DNA of 64,000 bases from positions 1-64,000 of the forward strand of contig NZ_BQHW01000015.1 in the NCBI RefSeq assembly GCF_021602025.1, written 5' to 3'. The notes under the pieces are model-generated. The model was given only the letters and a program-made list of their open reading frames with translations. It was not told where the DNA came from and did no database searches. A program made the translations under genes and the position numbers. The stretch's first letter is position 1, and every line of letters begins with the position of its first letter. This DNA comes from Pseudomonas ceruminis (GTDB lineage: Bacteria > Pseudomonadota > Gammaproteobacteria > Pseudomonadales > Pseudomonadaceae). Shown piece by piece: positions 29,277 through 38,155 of this stretch.

Positions 29277-30248
29277 ATGGGGCGAGTCGTGGCATCGGCG
29301 GTTTACAGCGCCGGCAGAAAGGTCACCAACATCAGCATCGACGAAGGCGCCGAATGGGCACGCAAGCCGGGACACTTCGTGTGGATCGGCCTGGAGGAGC
29401 CCAACGCCGAAGAACTGGCCAACTTGCAGTCGCAGTTCAACCTGCACGAACTGGCCATCGAGGATGCCCTGGAGAAACACAGCCGGCCCAAGCTGGAAAC
29501 CTTCGGCGACGCCCTGTTCATCGTCACCTATTCGCCGGTGCGCCACGAGGGCAAGCTGGAGTTCATCGAGACACACATTTTTGCCGGTAACGGCTACATC
29601 ATCACCTGCCGCAACGGGCACTCCAAATCCTATGCCCTGGTCCGCCAACGCTGTGAAGCACGCCCCTTGCTGCTGGAACACGGTGAGGACTTCGTGCTCT
29701 ACGCGCTGCTGGACTTCGTCACCGAAAACTACCAGCCCGTCAGCGAGGCCATCCACGGCGAGATCGAGGAGCTGGAGCAGAGCGTCCTCAGTGGCTCGCT
29801 GCTGGAGGAAGACATCCGTCGCCTGCACGGCCTGCGCCGCGACATCCTGCGACTGCGCCGCTACGTGGCACCGATGGTGGAAATCAGCGAAGAACTGCAG
29901 CGCCTGAGCTTTCCGTTCATCGACAAGAACATGCGCCCGTACTTTCGCGACGTCCAGATCCACGTGACACGGCAGATGGAAGACCTGGTGGGGATCCGCG
30001 ACATCGCCAGCCAGACCATCGAGATCGGCATGCTGCTGGAATCGTCACGGCAAAGTATCGTGCAACGCAAGTTTGCGGCGTGGGCGGCGATTCTGGCCTT
30101 CCCCACGGCCATTGCCGGGATTTACGGGATGAACTTCCAGAACATGCCGGAGCTGGGGTGGCATTACGGCTATTTCGCGGTACTGGGGGTGATTGGGCTG
30201 GGCTGCGCAGGTCTGTATGCCAGCTTCAAGAAGTCGGGCTGGCTTTGA
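29277..30248 (+). CDS. corA: CorA-family magnesium/divalent-cation transporter
   Basis: A 323-residue CorA protein. The large cytoplasmic N-terminal domain ends in two C-terminal TMs. The selectivity loop YGMNFQNMPEL (G284-M285-N286) lies between them, and the basic tail KKSGWL is cytoplasmic. Such pentamers import Mg2+, Co2+ or Ni2+. It may be co-transcribed with plsC. Confidence 0.93.
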   Translation: MGRVVASAVYSAGRKVTNISIDEGAEWARKPGHFVWIGLEEPNAEELANLQSQFNLHELAIEDALEKHSRPKLETFGDALFIVTYSPVRHEGKLEFIETHIFAGNGYIITCRNGHSKSYALVRQRCEARPLLLEHGEDFVLYALLDFVTENYQPVSEAIHGEIEELEQSVLSGSLLEEDIRRLHGLRRDILRLRRYVAPMVEISEELQRLSFPFIDKNMRPYFRDVQIHVTRQMEDLVGIRDIASQTIEIGMLLESSRQSIVQRKFAAWAAILAFPTAIAGIYGMNFQNMPELGWHYGYFAVLGVIGLGCAGLYASFKKSGWL

Positions 30249-30250
30249 GG

Positions 30251-30280
30251 GCCCAATCGCCGGCACGCCGGCGATTGGGC
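30251..30280. repeat. Perfect palindrome between convergent genes
   Basis: gcccaatcgccggc-ac-gccggcgattgggc: 14-bp arms with a 2-nt loop, 2 bp after the corA stop and 19 bp before the amidotransferase end. It is a probable bidirectional stop or REP element. Confidence 0.7.
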
Positions 30281-30299
30281 TGCTACGCCGCCCTGAGCA

Positions 30300-31034
30300 T
30301 CAGGCAGCGCTATCGCGGGCCTTGGTCGGCTGCTGGACGAAACGCAACATCCACTCCCCTACCAAGTCGCCCTGGTGCTCGGTCGCCAGGCTAGCGATCG
30401 CCTTGTGGTACACCTCATCACCCAGGTAATCCTGGCGCGCATCGAGCAGCGCCCGGGAATAGTCATGGACGAACTCAGGGTGGCCCTGGAAGCAAAGCAC
30501 CTGGTCCCGAATGTGGTAGGCCGCGTTAGGGCAGAAATCACTCGACGCAATTACCGTGGCGCCTTCGGGCAGCTCGGTGACCTGGTCTTGGTGGCTGATC
30601 AGTAGGGTCAGCTCGGAGACCTCAGGGTCCATCCATGGCGCGTGTGCCGCCAGCGAATACCGGTGCACGCCTACACCCCAGCCCTTTTCAGCGCGCTCGG
30701 CCTTGCCGCCGAGGGTCAGCGCCAGCAATTGATGGCCAAAACACACCCCGAGCAACTTCTCACCGCGCTCGTACAACGTGAGCAGGTACGCCTTCAGGGT
30801 CTGGATCCACGGGTCGGTGCCGAATGAATCAGCCTTGCTACCGGTCACCAGGTAGGCATCGAAGCGTTCGTCATCGGCGGGGTAGTCGCCGTTCATCACG
30901 TTGTACACACGAAACTCGGCTGCGATCGGCTGCCGCGAGAAGAGCTGCTCGAACATCCTTCCGTAGCCCTGGTACTGCGCGGTCAACTCCGGTCGCAGGA
31001 CATCGGTTTCAAGGATGCAGATGCGTAACGACAT
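30300..31034 (-). CDS. Class I glutamine amidotransferase-like protein
   Basis: A 244-residue stand-alone GATase1 domain. The nucleophile is C98 in GVCFGHQ, and the catalytic histidine and glutamate are in FQGHPEF. The family includes GMP-synthase-like amidotransferases and gamma-glutamyl hydrolases; no synthetase partner is encoded nearby. AGGA lies nine nt before the ATG. Confidence 0.9.
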   Translation of the reverse strand: MSLRICILETDVLRPELTAQYQGYGRMFEQLFSRQPIAAEFRVYNVMNGDYPADDERFDAYLVTGSKADSFGTDPWIQTLKAYLLTLYERGEKLLGVCFGHQLLALTLGGKAERAEKGWGVGVHRYSLAAHAPWMDPEVSELTLLISHQDQVTELPEGATVIASSDFCPNAAYHIRDQVLCFQGHPEFVHDYSRALLDARQDYLGDEVYHKAIASLATEHQGDLVGEWMLRFVQQPTKARDSAA

Positions 31035-31399
31035 AGGGATAGTCCTGAACGACATGAGTGGGAATCTGCTGTAGAGACTGACGCGAAAGGCACGTACAAG
31101 CAAGTAGGCCGCACTGACGAACGGTCACATTTTGTCGGCCCTCTGCAGAGGCGTATGCGGGTGTCTAGCCAGAGGCTGTCAACGAAATGGCCCTTGGCCG
31201 CAGTGCAATCTGAAATAAAAAAGCCAAACTTATAGAACAAAGAGTTCTTAAACAGAGATGACGTTCGCCCTACTGTAGGTTGTATATCGACTCTAAGAGG
31301 CAAGCAGTACCGGCGTGCCCGCACGCCACTGTGATCGACCCGAAGCGCGACAAGGAAGCCAACGGGTATTCAGGAATAACAACAAGAAGGCGGTCCGCC
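31035..31399. other. Intergenic region, 365 bp
   Basis: No gene of normal size. It contains a small dyad agaac-aaaga-gttct (31235-31249) in an A/T-rich stretch and, at 31374-31390, an AATAACAACAAG run just before the small ORF. The region is divergent and must hold promoters on both sides. Confidence 0.5.
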
Positions 31400-31495
31400 A
31401 TGTTCAGACACTCGAAACTGCGTCAAGCTGGACTCATTCTTTTCGCCACCACACTGCTATTGATCCTGCCGAACCTTTCACGCTTGTTCGGTTGA
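31400..31495 (+). CDS. Possible 31-residue membrane peptide
   Basis: A short ORF with AAGAAGG nine nt upstream of ATG. A basic start (MFRHSKLRQ) is followed by a hydrophobic segment at about 10-25 (AGLILFATTLLLILPN). This is typical of small single-pass membrane proteins. The CA-rich run before it could be bound by Hfq/Crc. The coding status is a prediction from layout alone. Confidence 0.45.
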   Translation: MFRHSKLRQAGLILFATTLLLILPNLSRLFG

Positions 31496-31561
31496 CGGCG
31501 GCTGTGGCTTTGACGGGCAATGCCCAGGTAACCTGCCGGCCTTGACGGTCGGAGATTGCCC

Positions 31562-32362
31562 ATGCGCCATTGTTTTGCCCTGCTTGCGCTTCTTCTTAGC
31601 CTGCCGCTAGCGGCGGCGCAACTGCACCTGGAGTTGGGCAATATGTCGCGCCAATGGGACAGCAACGAACTGCTGGTCCATCCGCAGGCCCGCGACATCC
31701 GTATCGATCAGGACGTTTCCTACAAGCGGCCCATGCGCTATCGCGCCGTGCCGTTGGCCACCTTGCTCACGGGCATAAAGCCCGATGACCATCTGCAAGC
31801 CGTGGCGCTGGATGGATTCGCCGCCGAGATGCCCGCCGCAGCGTTGCTGCAGGAAGGCCCGGCACGCGCTTGGCTGGCCGTTGAAGACCCTGCCAAGCCA
31901 TGGCCGGCCTTGGGCAAGGGGAAACCCAGTGCCGGGCCGTTTTATCTGGTATGGACCGCCCCCCAGGCCAATGGCATCCGCCCAGAGCAATGGCCGTTTC
32001 AAATCGCCACGATCCGCCGATTGGCATCGGTCGAGCAGCGCTTCCCGGCGCTGCTGCCCGACCCCAACCTGCCAACCGATGACCCGGTGCGCAAAGGCTT
32101 CGCTCTGTTCCAGCAGAACTGCCTCGCCTGCCACCGGCTAAATGGCGCGGGTGATGCGCAGTTCGGGCCGGACCTGAACCTGCCCCATAACCCTACTGAG
32201 TATTTTCAGCCGGCGTTCTTGCGCCAGTACATCCGCAACCCGCAAAGCTTGCGGCAATGGCCACAGGCGCGTATGCCCGGGTTTAGCGACAGTGTATTGA
32301 GTGAACAGGAGTTGGATGCGTTGCTGGCTTACCTGCGCCATATGGCCGGGCGCAAGCCTTGA
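31562..32362 (+). CDS. Periplasmic c-type cytochrome with molybdopterin-oxidoreductase-like domain
   Basis: A 266-residue exported protein. Signal peptide at 1-19 (cleavage after LAAA). An N-terminal half (about 20-155) resembles the small beta domain of sulfite-oxidase-like proteins but lacks obvious cofactor residues. A C-terminal cytochrome c domain binds heme at C187-LA-C190-H191, and the methionine in ARMPGF is the likely sixth ligand. It probably passes electrons in the periplasm; the partner is unknown. GGAG seven nt before ATG sets the start; a TTG six nt earlier is in frame. Confidence 0.85.
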   Translation: MRHCFALLALLLSLPLAAAQLHLELGNMSRQWDSNELLVHPQARDIRIDQDVSYKRPMRYRAVPLATLLTGIKPDDHLQAVALDGFAAEMPAAALLQEGPARAWLAVEDPAKPWPALGKGKPSAGPFYLVWTAPQANGIRPEQWPFQIATIRRLASVEQRFPALLPDPNLPTDDPVRKGFALFQQNCLACHRLNGAGDAQFGPDLNLPHNPTEYFQPAFLRQYIRNPQSLRQWPQARMPGFSDSVLSEQELDALLAYLRHMAGRKP

Positions 32363-32425
32363 ACCCGGCCGCCACGAAAGAGAAGTGGCCTGCTGAGGAT
32401 GGGCTGCATGGCAGCCCCCCAGGTT

Positions 32426-32755
32426 TCAGGCAATCGGCCGCTCTTGCTTGACGCCCCACCCTTCTACCTCACCGCCATAGGGTGAAACGGCCTGCTCGAA
32501 CGTTTCTTCGAAGTCACCAATACCACCATAGGTGGCGTACATGATCTTGCTCAGCTCCAAGTGCCACACACCATCGTCCCGTTCACGCACCTGAGCATTG
32601 AGCGACTCACCGCGAAACTGACCGGCGGCCCTTCGCGCGCCGGCTTCATCTGGAAATACCGCGTAGAACTCGATGGGGTGGATACGGCTGAAGTCGAAAC
32701 CGCCAGCTTTCATCTGGCGTAGAACATTGCTGCTGATATCGTCGTGGCTGCTCAT
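32426..32755 (-). CDS. RraB-family ribonuclease E inhibitor-like protein
   Basis: A 109-residue acidic protein with the RraB/DUF695-like fold pattern (HPIEFYAVFPDEAGARRAA and DGVWHLELSKIM). E. coli RraB binds RNase E and changes its cutting. AGGAGG lies just before the ATG. The similarity is by pattern; an inhibitory role is inferred. Confidence 0.78.
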   Translation of the reverse strand: MSSHDDISSNVLRQMKAGGFDFSRIHPIEFYAVFPDEAGARRAAGQFRGESLNAQVRERDDGVWHLELSKIMYATYGGIGDFEETFEQAVSPYGGEVEGWGVKQERPIA

Positions 32756-32930
32756 GAATCGTCCTCCTGAATAACGCAATGGATAGACTTTCCGTGCACT
32801 ACGCACCTGCCGGCAGGGCCGGGCAGATCGAGCGGATGCAAGACGCGAATTGAACAGGTGCAGCCCCGCAGAACAGGCCAACACCTCACACCAGCGTAGT
32901 GCCTACCACGGCACCACGCCAACCTGTGGG

Positions 32931-33167
32931 TCAGGGAGCTTCCTGGATGCTGCGGATGATCACGCCGTTCTGCTCCTTGAGCCAGCGTGCAGTGGGGGAT
33001 GGGGCACGATCCTGGAAGTCGTTGAGGTCCAGCTCGTCCATGACCGGGAAAAGGTGCGAACGGATGGCGCGGGCCGCCTCCTCTTCGCTGGGGCACTGCT
33101 CACCGTGCATCAGCAATGTGGTCGGCTCGCCTTTCTGGTCGGCAAAAATGACTTCCCACTCTTTCAT
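32931..33167 (-). CDS. Small conserved hypothetical protein
   Basis: A 78-residue acidic protein (MKEWEVIFADQKGEP) with mixed beta/alpha character and no membrane segment. AGAGG lies eight nt upstream of ATG. I do not recognise the family. It precedes the RraB-like gene on the same strand by 175 bp. Confidence 0.7.
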   Translation of the reverse strand: MKEWEVIFADQKGEPTTLLMHGEQCPSEEEAARAIRSHLFPVMDELDLNDFQDRAPSPTARWLKEQNGVIIRSIQEAP

Positions 33168-33276
33168 CGAATAGCCCTCTCAAGCAGAGAACATCGGGGG
33201 TGATGCCTGTAATTGCTTGACCGTGGGCCGGAGGATTTGTTCAGTCCGATCCGGCCCATCGAGGGCTAGCCCAGCG

Positions 33277-35331
33277 CTACTTCGGTGTACCGTGCACTAC
33301 ACCGGCAGTGTTATCCAGCAAGCTCTTTGTCGCTGTCTGGATGTAGGCTTCAAGCTTCTTGAGCAACTCCGGCTGGTCCGGGCTTTCGATCAGCTCGGCC
33401 TTGAACTCGCTGCCCAGTTGGTAGCGATACATGCGCGGGGTCATGTCCTTGGACTCGATGAGGATGCGGTCACCCTGCACCAGGCCGACAATCTGCTCGC
33501 TGCCCGACGGTTTGATCATGCCCACACCCTGGTCGCCCTCAGGCAGGTTGAGCAGGTCGCGGCCCCAGCACTGGTGACGGGCCTGGCCACCCAGGCGGCC
33601 CATGATGGTCGGCACGATGTCGACCTGGGTACCGACGGTGTGATTGACCGCACCGAACTTCTCCTGGATGCCCGGCGCAATCAGCAGCAGGGGTACATTG
33701 AAGCGGCCCAGGTCGAGCTCGGTGACCTGCTGTTGGTTGCCGAAACCGTGGTCACCGACAATCACGAACAGGGTGTCCTTGAAGTACGGCTCCTTGCGGG
33801 CCTTCTCGAAGAACTGGCCCAACGCCCAGTCGGAGTAGCGCATGGCAGTCAGGTGCTCGTCCAGGCGGCCCTGGCCTGTGACCTTCTCTACCGGCAGGTT
33901 GGCAGGTAATGCGTATGGCGTGTGGTTGGACAGCGTCTGCAGCAGCGCGTAGATCGGCTTCTTGCCATCGTGCTTGGCCAGCTCCTCATTGCCACGGTCG
34001 AACATGTCCTGGTCGGACACGCCCCAGGTCGGGTCGGAGAACACCGGGTTGACGAAGTCGTTACGGCCAATGAACGTGGTCATGCCCTGGTTACCGAAGA
34101 ACCCGGACTGATTGTCCCAGGCAAAGTCACCGTTGTAGACGTAGACGTCGTCGTAGTCTCGGGCGCTGAGCAGTGCCGGTAGGCCAGACAGCTTGTGGCC
34201 GCCCTCCGGGGTCTGCATCAGGTACTCGAAGCCCGGCAGGTTGGGGAAGCAGGCCATGGTGGCGAACATACCCTGGTGGGTGTGGGTGCCGTTGGAGAAG
34301 AAGCGGTCGAACAGCAGCCCCTCCTTGGCCAGCTTGTCGAAGTACGGGGTAATGTTGTTCGGGCTGCCCAGGGCTCCCACCGAATGACCGGCGAAGCTCT
34401 CCATCAGGATGACCACGACGTTCTTGATCGGCAGGGTACGCTCGGCCGGCGGCACGAAATCACGGCGTACGGCCGCTTCATCGGCGTCCACCAGGGTGTC
34501 GTAGGGGGTCAGCAGTTGGTCACGCACGGTCTGCGTGGCCAGCGTCTGCTCCAGTACCGGCTTCCAGATATTGGCGCGGTCCTCACCGAAGCGGCTCTTG
34601 GCGGCGTCGATGAGGGTCAGGGTACCGTTCAGGCCCAACTGGTTGACGAAGTTGGAATCGGTGGTGAAGGCATCACCCCAGCGCATGGGCGGGCCCTGGC
34701 GCAGGGTGCCACGGGCGGCGACCACGGCCACCAGCAGAATCACCATGAACACCGCAAGGCGGTTGTACCAGGGCGCAACGCGTTGCTGGCCAGTACCGCG
34801 GGTCAGGCGGTCGATACCCTTGAACAGCAGGCTCAGCAACCAGGTGCCGAACAGCCAGGCCAGCAGGTAGCGAACCACCGGGAAGCCGTACCAGAGCATG
34901 CTCAGCACGGTCTTCGGGTCTTCCTTGATGTACTGGAAGACCAGGCCGTTGAGGCGCTGGTGGAACTCGCGATAGAAGTCCATTTCCATCAGGCCGAGGA
35001 ACATTACCACACTCGAGGTGATGGTCAGCCAGAAGCGAAACAGGCCGCGCTGGGCCATGGCCCAAGGGCTGAGGGTAGCCAGCAGCAGCGGCACGCTCAG
35101 GTACACCACCACCCGCAAGTCGAAGCGCAAACCGTTGAGCAAGCCCTCGGCGACGGTCGAATAGGGGGTGTCGCCGATCATGTCGCTGTTGTAGATCAGC
35201 AGCGCCAGGCGCACCAGGCTGAGCATCAACATGATCACCAGGCCGCTGAGCAGCGTGTAGGCCAGGTGGGATTTCAAGGTCGGCGTGAAAGCTCGCGCGC
35301 CCTGTTGCTTCAAGGCATCCGTGTTAGCCAT
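33277..35331 (-). CDS. LtaS-like membrane sulfatase (phosphoglycerol transferase family)
   Basis: A 684-residue protein. About five TM segments lie in the first 215 residues, followed by a periplasmic alkaline-phosphatase-superfamily domain. Metal-site blocks are VVVILMESFAGHSVG near 305, the probable Thr nucleophile in NGTHTHQGMFAT and VIVGDHGFGN near 512. The fold is that of LtaS/OpgB enzymes moving phosphoglycerol or phosphoethanolamine onto envelope glycans. The substrate here is unknown. The start at MANTDALK is chosen by AGGA at 11 nt; it is monocistronic. Confidence 0.88.
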   Translation of the reverse strand: MANTDALKQQGARAFTPTLKSHLAYTLLSGLVIMLMLSLVRLALLIYNSDMIGDTPYSTVAEGLLNGLRFDLRVVVYLSVPLLLATLSPWAMAQRGLFRFWLTITSSVVMFLGLMEMDFYREFHQRLNGLVFQYIKEDPKTVLSMLWYGFPVVRYLLAWLFGTWLLSLLFKGIDRLTRGTGQQRVAPWYNRLAVFMVILLVAVVAARGTLRQGPPMRWGDAFTTDSNFVNQLGLNGTLTLIDAAKSRFGEDRANIWKPVLEQTLATQTVRDQLLTPYDTLVDADEAAVRRDFVPPAERTLPIKNVVVILMESFAGHSVGALGSPNNITPYFDKLAKEGLLFDRFFSNGTHTHQGMFATMACFPNLPGFEYLMQTPEGGHKLSGLPALLSARDYDDVYVYNGDFAWDNQSGFFGNQGMTTFIGRNDFVNPVFSDPTWGVSDQDMFDRGNEELAKHDGKKPIYALLQTLSNHTPYALPANLPVEKVTGQGRLDEHLTAMRYSDWALGQFFEKARKEPYFKDTLFVIVGDHGFGNQQQVTELDLGRFNVPLLLIAPGIQEKFGAVNHTVGTQVDIVPTIMGRLGGQARHQCWGRDLLNLPEGDQGVGMIKPSGSEQIVGLVQGDRILIESKDMTPRMYRYQLGSEFKAELIESPDQPELLKKLEAYIQTATKSLLDNTAGVVHGTPK

Positions 35332-35497
35332 GAATGGGGAGATCCTAGGATTGCGGGTTTGCGGAGATGGCGCAGGCCAACGGCCCACGCAGCATTGTGC
35401 GGGTGCGGATTCTGTTTAAACCAATGTGAAAATTTTGTCACGAGCCTGTTGCTGTTTTTGTCTGTTACGGGCGCCTCGCGGGTAAATCCGCGCCCGG

Positions 35498-35689
35498 TCA
35501 TGCCCGTACATTGCCCCTGGGCCCGGCAATCGCCCAGATCACCAACCCGATCACCGGCAGCAGCGCGATCAGCAAAATCCACAACACCTTGACCCCCACC
35601 TCACTGCCGCTCCTGAACACATTGAGGATCGCCCAGATGTCCAGGGCCAGAATGATAAGACCAACCAGGCCATTGAAAGTGGAACCCAT
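35498..35689 (-). CDS. Small membrane protein with PLDc_N domain
   Basis: A 63-residue protein with two TM helices (about 5-24 and 35-56) and the PLDc_N pattern IWAILNVFRSG...VLWILLIALLPVIGLVIWAIAGPR. This domain is found at the N-terminus of cardiolipin synthases but also alone. Its function is unknown. It is divergent from the ZIP transporter gene. Confidence 0.85.
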   Translation of the reverse strand: MGSTFNGLVGLIILALDIWAILNVFRSGSEVGVKVLWILLIALLPVIGLVIWAIAGPRGNVRA

Positions 35690-35815
35690 GCCAATACCCT
35701 CGTTAGAAATGCGTGAGGCTGAGCATAGTCAGCTATCACGTCGATAGAAGGGAATCCTTGGCCAGCCCTGTGGGTCACTGGATAAACTGCAGTCATCCAC
35801 CGTTTAGAGGTTCGC

Positions 35816-36754
35816 ATGCCCCCAGCCCATACCCAAAGCGCCACCCCGCCCTCTTTGCTGAGCGCCTGGCGGCAACAGGTCATGAACACCCCATGGCTCA
35901 GCGCGGGCCTTGGGGTGAGTTTGCTGGTGGTCATCGCGCTGCTGGCGGCAAGCTTCTGGAACGCGGTGAACGGCGACCATGCCGACAACCTGCACCTGGC
36001 GCTACTGGGTGGCTTGTCGGGCTTCGGCGCCACGGCTCTGGGTGCGGTGCTGGCAGTGGTGCTGCGCGACGTCAGCGCACGCAGCCAGGATGTGATGCTC
36101 GGCTTCGCGGCAGGCATGATGCTGGCGGCCAGCTCGTTTTCGCTGATTCTGCCAGGGCTGGATGCGGCACGGGAAATCACCGGCAATGGCCCGGCCGCAG
36201 CCTTTACCGTGGTATTGGGCATGGGCCTGGGCGTGCTGCTGATGCTCGGCCTTGACCGTTTCACCCCGCACGAACATGAAAGCACCGGCCCCTGTGGCCC
36301 CGAGGCCGAGCGCATCAGCCGGGTGTGGCTGTTCGTGCTGGCGATCACCCTGCACAACCTGCCAGAGGGCATGGCGATTGGCGTGAGCTTTGCCAATGGC
36401 GACATGAACATCGGCCTGCCGCTGACCAGCGCCATCGCCATCCAGGACATTCCCGAGGGCCTGGCCGTGGCCTTGGCTTTGCGCGCAACCGGCCTGTCGA
36501 ACATGAAGGCTGCGCTCGTGGCGATCGGGTCAGGCTTGATGGAGCCTCTGGGCGCAGTGATCGGGCTCGGCATTTCTACCGGATTTGCGCTGGCCTACCC
36601 CATCAGCATGGGGCTGGCGGCGGGGGCGATGATCTTCGTGGTGTCACACGAGGTGATCCCCGAGACCCATCGGAACGGGCACCAGACGTCGGCAACCCTG
36701 GGGTTGATGGGCGGGTTTGCGGTGATGATGTTTCTGGATACCGCGCTGGGCTGA
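35816..36754 (+). CDS. ZIP-family metal transporter
   Basis: A 312-residue transporter with about eight TMs. TM4 and TM5 carry the metal-binding HNLPEG (about 180-185) and QDIPEG (about 211-216) signatures. A histidine-bearing loop (HEHES) lies at about 151-155. It resembles ZupT/GufA-type importers of Zn2+ and other divalent ions. GAGG precedes the ATG. No Zur-like site was recognised upstream. Confidence 0.9.
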   Translation: MPPAHTQSATPPSLLSAWRQQVMNTPWLSAGLGVSLLVVIALLAASFWNAVNGDHADNLHLALLGGLSGFGATALGAVLAVVLRDVSARSQDVMLGFAAGMMLAASSFSLILPGLDAAREITGNGPAAAFTVVLGMGLGVLLMLGLDRFTPHEHESTGPCGPEAERISRVWLFVLAITLHNLPEGMAIGVSFANGDMNIGLPLTSAIAIQDIPEGLAVALALRATGLSNMKAALVAIGSGLMEPLGAVIGLGISTGFALAYPISMGLAAGAMIFVVSHEVIPETHRNGHQTSATLGLMGGFAVMMFLDTALG

Positions 36755-36815
36755 AACCCATCCGGTTGACCGCACTGGCCCTGCACGCGTATTCCCGTAA
36801 AGGGCCATGGGCGCA

Positions 36816-37346
36816 TCAGACATGCACCGCGACCTTAAGCGCCTCCAACGCCGGCTCGACCTTGATGCCCAGTTCCGTTCCCAGCTCCAGCACCCGCAGC
36901 AGGTCGTTCTGGCCCACCATCACCATCTGTAGCTCGTCATCGAGCAACTGGCTGAAATTGACCAGCACATAACCGCCAGCGTCCTTGTTCAAGGCACCCA
37001 TTTGCACCTGAATTCGGTTTAGCGCCGTCAGCGGTTCGGTACGCGCCAGCTGCTTGGGCTTGAGGGTCAACGGCACGCTTTTGTCGAACGAGTCACTGAT
37101 GTGCTGGAACAGCTCCTGGTAACTGTCGGCCTGGAATACCACTGTGTCCGGCAGGCTGCCCAGCACCACCCACTCCCCAAGCGGGATGGGGAAGCTGTCG
37201 TCGTAGTTGATGTCCGGGTTGGCAGCGAGGAAGGCGGCGGGGTCGGCGTAGGCCTGGGCGGCCTCGTCGGCAATGCGCTCGATATCGTCATCGCGCATGC
37301 AGCCGGCGGCAATGAGACTGATGAATTCGAGCAACTGGTTTTTCAT
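36816..37346 (-). CDS. Conserved hypothetical protein
   Basis: A 176-residue acidic soluble protein (MKNQLLEFISLIAAG). It has an alpha-helical N-terminus and a C-terminal half with alternating beta strands (GGYVLVNFSQLLDDELQMVMVG). I do not recognise a family. The chosen start lacks a strong ribosome site; 15 more in-frame codons lie upstream. It follows the ankyrin gene on the same strand by 59 bp, so an operon is possible. Confidence 0.72.
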   Translation of the reverse strand: MKNQLLEFISLIAAGCMRDDDIERIADEAAQAYADPAAFLAANPDINYDDSFPIPLGEWVVLGSLPDTVVFQADSYQELFQHISDSFDKSVPLTLKPKQLARTEPLTALNRIQVQMGALNKDAGGYVLVNFSQLLDDELQMVMVGQNDLLRVLELGTELGIKVEPALEALKVAVHV

Positions 37347-37405
37347 GAAGGGGGCCTGCGACGGGTGAAAAGTCGCCAAGGATAGCCGCAAATGCCCCCT
37401 TGCAG

Positions 37406-37930
37406 TTAGCCGGCCAGCGCCTGCAGGCGTGCGGCAGTGTCCGCCGCGCCCATGGTCTGGGCAGCCATCAGCGCGGTAGCGCCCCGCGCATCCTGGCGCG
37501 CAGGGTCGGCGCCTTGGGCCAGCAGGTAATCAAGGATTTCACTGCGGTTGAACATGGCCGCCAGCATCAGTGCGGTACGCCCGTCCTGGGCCGCGGCATC
37601 CACCGGCACGCCGTTGTCCAGCAACAGGCGGATCATCGCCAGATCCCCCTTGAATGCAGCACCGGCAATCGGCAGTTGGCCGTTGTCATTGGCAATCAGG
37701 GCGTCGGCGCCATGCGCCAACAGCACACGTACCGCATCGTGATGGCCGTGGTAACTGGCCAGCATCAGCAGCGTGTCACCCTTGTGGTTGCGCAGGTTCG
37801 CCGGCAGACCGCTGGCCAGCAGGCGTTCGAGCATCGGAGCATCGCCCTGGCGTGCGCGCTCGAAGACCTGTTCGGCGAATGCCGCGGTTTCTTCATCGGT
37901 CATGGCAGCGGGCGTGTGTTGGTCGGACAT
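37406..37930 (-). CDS. Ankyrin-repeat protein
   Basis: A 174-residue protein with an acidic N-terminus and about four ankyrin repeats (GDTLLMLASYHGHHDAVRVLL, GQLPIAGAAFKGDLAMIRLLL, GRTALMLAAMFNRSEILDYLL), each with the beta-hairpin linker NGVPVDA/GADPAR. It resembles AnkB-type proteins of Pseudomonas, often linked to catalase; no catalase gene lies here. AGGAGG nine nt upstream fixes the start. It is divergent from the DUF3509 gene. Confidence 0.88.
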   Translation of the reverse strand: MSDQHTPAAMTDEETAAFAEQVFERARQGDAPMLERLLASGLPANLRNHKGDTLLMLASYHGHHDAVRVLLAHGADALIANDNGQLPIAGAAFKGDLAMIRLLLDNGVPVDAAAQDGRTALMLAAMFNRSEILDYLLAQGADPARQDARGATALMAAQTMGAADTAARLQALAG

Positions 37931-38030
37931 CTGGAACCTCCTGGCAGAAAAGATTGCCCAAGTGTTTGTCAGGCACGGCCGGTAGGTCAAAGGTTCAGAA
38001 TCTATGAGAACGATAGAGATTGCCCCGCCC

Positions 38031-38074
38031 GTGCAAAATGCACTATGCAAAATGCACGACCATGCAGCCTGCAC
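38031..38074 (+). promoter_or_regulatory. Three TGCA-N3-TGCA dyads: probable enhancer sites
   Basis: TGCA-AAA-TGCAC at 38032-38043, the same at 38046-38057, and TGCA-GCC-TGCAC at 38063-38074. Their centres lie about 98-129 bp upstream of the predicted start near 38166. This is the normal position for the activator of a sigma54 promoter. Confidence 0.6.
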
Positions 38075-38098
38075 GACGCCACTGGATAAAACAGTACG

Positions 38099-38111
38099 CA
38101 AATCATTGATT
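38099..38111 (-). promoter_or_regulatory. IHF binding site
   Basis: On the minus strand AATCAATGATTTG fits the consensus WATCAANNNNTTR at every fixed position. It lies between the dyads and the -24/-12 promoter, where IHF bends DNA. Confidence 0.65.
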
Positions 38112-38139
38112 TTAAAACACTTTATGACAAGCACAGTTC

Positions 38140-38155
38140 TGGCACGGTCACTGCA
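38140..38155 (+). promoter_or_regulatory. Sigma54 (RpoN) -24/-12 promoter of the DUF3509 gene
   Basis: TGGCACGGTCACTGCA differs from the consensus TGGCACGNNNNTTGCW at one base only. The invariant GG (38141-38142) and GC (38153-38154) are 10 bp apart. Transcription should start near 38166, about 30 bp before the gene. Confidence 0.8.

Noticed and set aside
28410-29963. 517-codon minus-strand frame
   Set aside because: Antisense to plsC and corA, both with clear motifs.
34195-35592. 465-codon frame on the plus strand
   Set aside because: Antisense to the sulfatase; Q- and H-rich low-information translation without motifs.
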